A stretch of 7,274 nt of DNA from Rickettsiales bacterium. GTDB lineage: Bacteria; Pseudomonadota; Alphaproteobacteria; Rickettsiales; UBA3002. The stretch covers positions 1-7,274 of the forward strand of contig JAIXZB010000006.1 of the NCBI GenBank assembly GCA_027489915.1, read 5' to 3'. Positions 4,969 through 7,274 of the stretch are shown one piece after another. The notes beneath the pieces are model-generated. The model did no database searches, was not told the DNA's origin, and saw only the letters and a list, made by a program, of their open reading frames with translations. The first letter of the stretch is position 1, and each line of letters begins with the position of its first letter. The position numbers were made by a program, and so were the translations under genes.

Positions 4969-6153
4969 CTAGAATTTCCAGCCAGCTGAAAGATACACGG
5001 TCTTCCCGTTATTATCGTTCTTATCTATGCTTGAATCTTTGCTCTTAATCACGCCGCCAAGCTCTGAATAAATGCCATAGGCGAAATCTTTCGAAAGCTT
5101 CACATTATACTCATAGCTTTCATCGCGGCGCCCAGGTGCAGCAATCTCTTCAAAATCAGCAAAGCCATACTTAAATCCTAAGTCAGCTTGCATTTTCCAT
5201 GGCAGCTTACGACCATAACCGAGTCCCATGCCCCATTTATTTTTATCTTTGCCAAACTGCTCGTTATTCTCAAATTTTGGAGAGTACGATGCAGAAAACA
5301 GGTTCTTGCCCCACACATATTTAGCACCAAACGTGAACCCATCTACATCCAAATTCGCCGATTTTGGCTTTTGGTTGTTACGGAATTCATGATTGTAACG
5401 GCCAAGCAAAGCAAATTCCTTCGTCACTTTCCACGAGGCGCCAAGCGATCCAATCGTCGACTGGTTCTGGCTGTTATTATCCACGTTCAGATCAAGATAG
5501 GTCACACTTGGGTTAATGGTCAGCCCCCATTCCTTGAACTTAAATTCAGGTCCCGTGTTAATAGCCCAATTAGTACGATCTAAGTCATGACGATCCGATT
5601 GGTTATTAAACCCATAGCTGAACGCACTCTTCCACTTGATTTCCGAATCTTTATCAATCAGGTAATCATGCTTGAGCGCAAAGTTGTTCTGTACGCGCTC
5701 ATCCGAATCCGCATTGATTTTTGCAGCCTTGGCAGCGGCTTGCTTCTTAGCTGTATTTGCCTGTTTAGCAGCAATTTCAGCAGGATCATCATCACCATCC
5801 ACCACATCTTCTGGATCAACTTCTTCTTCATCATCCACCGCCACGTTGGCATCATCATCTTCTTCGAGATCTTCGTTATCGTTCTCTACTTCCTCGAGAA
5901 TATCATCAAGCGCATCTTCATCATCCACCTCTTCATCAAGGTCGAAATCATCATCATCATCACCGCCGCTTTTACCCTTAGCGCCGCCACCTGGGCCTGA
6001 AGGAGCAGCACCTAAATTGCCATCTCCAACAACAGTGACTTTATAACCACCCGAAAAACTATGGTTGCCATGCTTAACAGCAGCAAAACTTGCGCTTGAG
6101 CAGAATGCAACAGCGGCAGTGGTTACGAGTAAACGATAGGTAAATGCAGACAT
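4969..6153 (-). CDS. predicted outer-membrane beta-barrel protein with a highly acidic N-terminal segment
   Basis: Product of 394 residues; specific function not recognised. Residues 1-24 are a Sec signal peptide cleaved after SASFA. A Gly-rich stretch (about 45-64) leads into an extraordinary acidic block: 38 of residues 65-123 are Asp or Glu, with no Lys or Arg. Next comes an Ala/Lys-rich, probably helical segment (125-148). Residues about 155-394 show 12 or so alternating amphipathic strands with aromatic girdles (such as KWKSAFSYGF, WGMGLGYGRKL, ADLGFKYGF) and end in VYLSAGWKF, the terminal-Phe signature recognised by the BAM machinery. So the barrel is likely in the outer membrane and the acidic segment in the periplasm. 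The start is secure: AAAGGAG (minus reading of 6159-6165) lies 5 bases from the ATG. A porin-like channel or an assembly factor is possible. The gene lies alone, 112 bases downstream of the peroxidase gene. Confidence 0.88.
   Translation of the reverse strand: MSAFTYRLLVTTAAVAFCSSASFAAVKHGNHSFSGGYKVTVVGDGNLGAAPSGPGGGAKGKSGGDDDDDFDLDEEVDDEDALDDILEEVENDNEDLEEDDDANVAVDDEEEVDPEDVVDGDDDPAEIAAKQANTAKKQAAAKAAKINADSDERVQNNFALKHDYLIDKDSEIKWKSAFSYGFNNQSDRHDLDRTNWAINTGPEFKFKEWGLTINPSVTYLDLNVDNNSQNQSTIGSLGASWKVTKEFALLGRYNHEFRNNQKPKSANLDVDGFTFGAKYVWGKNLFSASYSPKFENNEQFGKDKNKWGMGLGYGRKLPWKMQADLGFKYGFADFEEIAAPGRRDESYEYNVKLSKDFAYGIYSELGGVIKSKDSSIDKNDNNGKTVYLSAGWKF
5947..5963. repeat. trinucleotide repeat coding for the acidic tract
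   Basis: Five consecutive ATC units on the plus strand (GAT, aspartate, on the coding strand) mark residues 65-69 of the outer-membrane protein. Further CATC/TCATC-rich stretches recur from about 5790 to 5960. Such tracts can gain or lose whole codons by slippage without breaking the frame. Confidence 0.6.
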
Positions 6154-6177
6154 AGAAACTCCTTTTAGAAGAGGAGA

Positions 6178-6183
6178 TGTATA
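6178..6183 (-). promoter_or_regulatory. candidate -10 box for the outer-membrane protein gene
   Basis: The minus strand reads TATACA here. A transcription start about 7 bases on would leave a leader of roughly 18 bases holding the AAAGGAG ribosome site, which is sensible. The -35 candidate 17 bases upstream (TGCTTT) is poor. Confidence 0.3.
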
Positions 6184-6265
6184 GTGGCGCGCACAAAAGT
6201 AAAGCAGTTTATATTGCCAAAAGACAATTATTCACAAACACTTAAAGGATGTGGCGCAAAAACGC

Positions 6266-6829
6266 CTATAGCTGGCCCTCAATAGCCTTCGCAAGACTCG
6301 AAGATGCAGGGCCCGTAATGCTAGAATAGTATTCAACTATCTTCCCATCACGCCCAATCAAATACTTATGAAAATTCCAGCTAGGCGTTCCGCTCCCATC
6401 AAGCGATTCCTTCGCCCATGCATAAAACGGGTATGCATCCTTGCCCTTCACCACGGCTTTCCCCATCATAGGAAAGGTAATACGGTAGCGTGATTCACAG
6501 AATTGCTTGATTTGCGCATTACTTCCAGGCTCCTGCCCACCAAAATCATTCGAGGGCACGCCAATCACCACCAACCCACGATCTTTATAGGTGTTATATA
6601 ATTTCTCTAGCCCCTCGTACTGAGGCGTAAATCCACATTCCGATGCCGTATTTACCACCAGCAACACCTTGCCTTTATAAGCCGAAAGCGGCGCGGCAAC
6701 GCCATCAATCCCCTCAAAACTAAAGTCATACGCCGTTTTCATAGCAGCAGTTCCCGAATTCGCTTGTACCGATATTCCGCCCAATGCCCAGCCAATCATA
6801 AGAACCCCCGCGCACAGCAATCGTTTCAT
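6266..6829 (-). CDS. exported glutathione peroxidase family protein, thioredoxin-dependent type
   Basis: Reduces hydrogen peroxide or lipid hydroperoxides. The 187-residue product starts with a Sec signal peptide (basic MKR, hydrophobic core, cleavage near SVQA at residue 23), so it likely works in the periplasm; the catalytic domain spans about 33-187. The peroxidatic residue is Cys65 in NTASECGFTPQYEGL, a cysteine and not selenocysteine. The other tetrad members are Gln99 in PSNDFGGQEP and Trp151-Asn152 in WNF. A second cysteine, Cys111 in KQFCESRYRITFPMM, sits where the resolving cysteine lies in the yeast and plant-type enzymes that are recycled by thioredoxin rather than glutathione. The start ATG (6827-6829) has AAAGGG seven bases upstream. 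It is 80 bases downstream of pyrF, long enough for its own promoter. No regulator site that I can name. BtuE of E. coli is the nearest well-known homologue. Confidence 0.93.
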   Translation of the reverse strand: MKRLLCAGVLMIGWALGGISVQANSGTAAMKTAYDFSFEGIDGVAAPLSAYKGKVLLVVNTASECGFTPQYEGLEKLYNTYKDRGLVVIGVPSNDFGGQEPGSNAQIKQFCESRYRITFPMMGKAVVKGKDAYPFYAWAKESLDGSGTPSWNFHKYLIGRDGKIVEYYSSITGPASSSLAKAIEGQL

Positions 6830-6909
6830 TTCGCATCCCTTTAATTGAACTAAACGCTAAGCCGATTCCCGAAAAAAACAACTTACAGATAAGACAGGTT
6901 GCACTGCAC

Positions 6910-7274
6910 CTAAAGCAACGATGCTTCTATCGCTTGGGCAGCCTCAAGCGGGCTGTTCGAAGCCGTAATCGGACGACCAATCACAAGATACGTCGCCCCC
7001 GCTTCCATCGCCGCATGTGGGGTCATACTGCGCTTCTGATCCCCCATATCCGCCCCCTCTGGGCGAATACCAGGCACCACCAACGTAAAATCATCCCCGC
7101 ATGCTGCCCGAATTGCTGCGATTTCGTGGGGCGAACACACCGCACCATGCGCACCCGCCTCTTTGGCAAGCACCGCAAGCCGCACCGCTTGCGCAAGCGG
7201 TGACTCGGCAAACCCAATGGCACGCACATCTTCTGCATCAAGGCTGGTAAGCACCGTCACAGCAATCACTTCCG
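6910..7274 (-). CDS. pyrF: orotidine 5'-phosphate decarboxylase, C-terminal part (cut by the right edge)
   Basis: Decarboxylates OMP to UMP, the last step of de novo pyrimidine synthesis, in the cytoplasm. About 121 residues are visible, roughly the C-terminal half of a family protein of about 230. The frame is open to the window edge and reads EVIAVTVLTSLD at its visible beginning, an internal family motif, so the GTG near 7269 is not the start. Two hallmark phosphate-binding motifs follow: VPGIRPEGADMGDQKRSMTP and then YLVIGRPITASNSP, whose Gly-Arg contacts the phosphate of the substrate. The catalytic Lys/Asp cluster (DxKxxD) lies upstream, outside the window, and cannot be checked. The stop codon is TAG at 6910-6912, and the peroxidase gene follows on the same strand after 80 bases. 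I see no strong terminator in that gap. Confidence 0.95.
   Translation of the reverse strand, partial: EVIAVTVLTSLDAEDVRAIGFAESPLAQAVRLAVLAKEAGAHGAVCSPHEIAAIRAACGDDFTLVVPGIRPEGADMGDQKRSMTPHAAMEAGATYLVIGRPITASNSPLEAAQAIEASLL

Noticed and set aside
5587..6046. Plus-strand frames rich in Ile or Ser opposite the outer-membrane protein gene
   Set aside because: These are mirror images of the Asp/Glu codon tracts (GAT read backwards gives ATC, Ile, or TCA/TCT, Ser).
6100..6153. Cys18 of the outer-membrane protein as a lipoprotein acylation site
   Set aside because: The residues before it (VAF) do not fit a lipobox, as Phe at -1 is not accepted, and a normal signal peptidase I site follows at SFA.
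6252..6268. Possible terminator GGCG-CAAAAA-CGCC at the end of the peroxidase gene
   Set aside because: The stem is only four bases, it touches the stop codon, and no T-run follows on the minus strand.
1..7274. CRISPR array, tRNA, rRNA, insertion sequence or phage module
   Set aside because: I saw no regular repeat-spacer pattern, no cloverleaf-like sequence, no transposase or integrase frame, and no target duplications.

Overview
This window looks like ordinary chromosomal DNA of an alphaproteobacterium with mid-range GC content (judged by eye, not computed). The main evidence is the pairing of an aminoglycoside-phosphotransferase-fold homoserine kinase (ThrB) with RNase HI (RnhA) through an ATGA overlap, plus a class II bactofilin-like gene, an alphaproteobacterial-style endonuclease III and PyrF. 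Nothing marks it as a mobile element, prophage or defence island: I see no transposase, integrase, CRISPR array, tRNA or rRNA.

Layout. Positions 2-154 hold the tail of an unidentified plus-strand gene cut by the left edge. Convergent with it is a minus-strand block read from 2025 down to 164: thrB, then rnhA (translationally coupled), then after a short gap a small secreted protein of unknown function. Divergent from thrB is the bactofilin gene (2211-2873, plus). It ends at a strong GC-rich hairpin, back to back with a second, nested hairpin that follows the stop codon of the convergent nth gene (2993-3637, minus). Divergent from nth are two plus-strand envelope genes: an unknown protein with a glycine-zipper membrane hairpin (3741-4310) and a short exported peptidoglycan-binding-domain protein (4440-4898). 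A strong bidirectional terminator follows at 4919-4947. The right-hand part is all minus strand: the end of pyrF (running off the right edge), an exported thioredoxin-type glutathione peroxidase, and a predicted outer-membrane beta-barrel protein with a strikingly acidic N-terminal segment.

How the genes fit together. Four genes are conserved housekeeping functions (threonine synthesis, RNA-DNA hybrid removal, base-excision repair, pyrimidine synthesis). The other complete genes nearly all act at the cell envelope: a bactofilin scaffold, a peptidoglycan-binding protein, a two-helix membrane protein, an outer-membrane barrel, a periplasmic peroxidase and a small secreted protein. No single pathway joins them, and I found no convincing evidence for a new multi-gene system. 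The items most worth a second look are the acidic-linker outer-membrane protein, the unknown membrane-hairpin gene with a possible leaderless start, and the unknown secreted protein downstream of rnhA.
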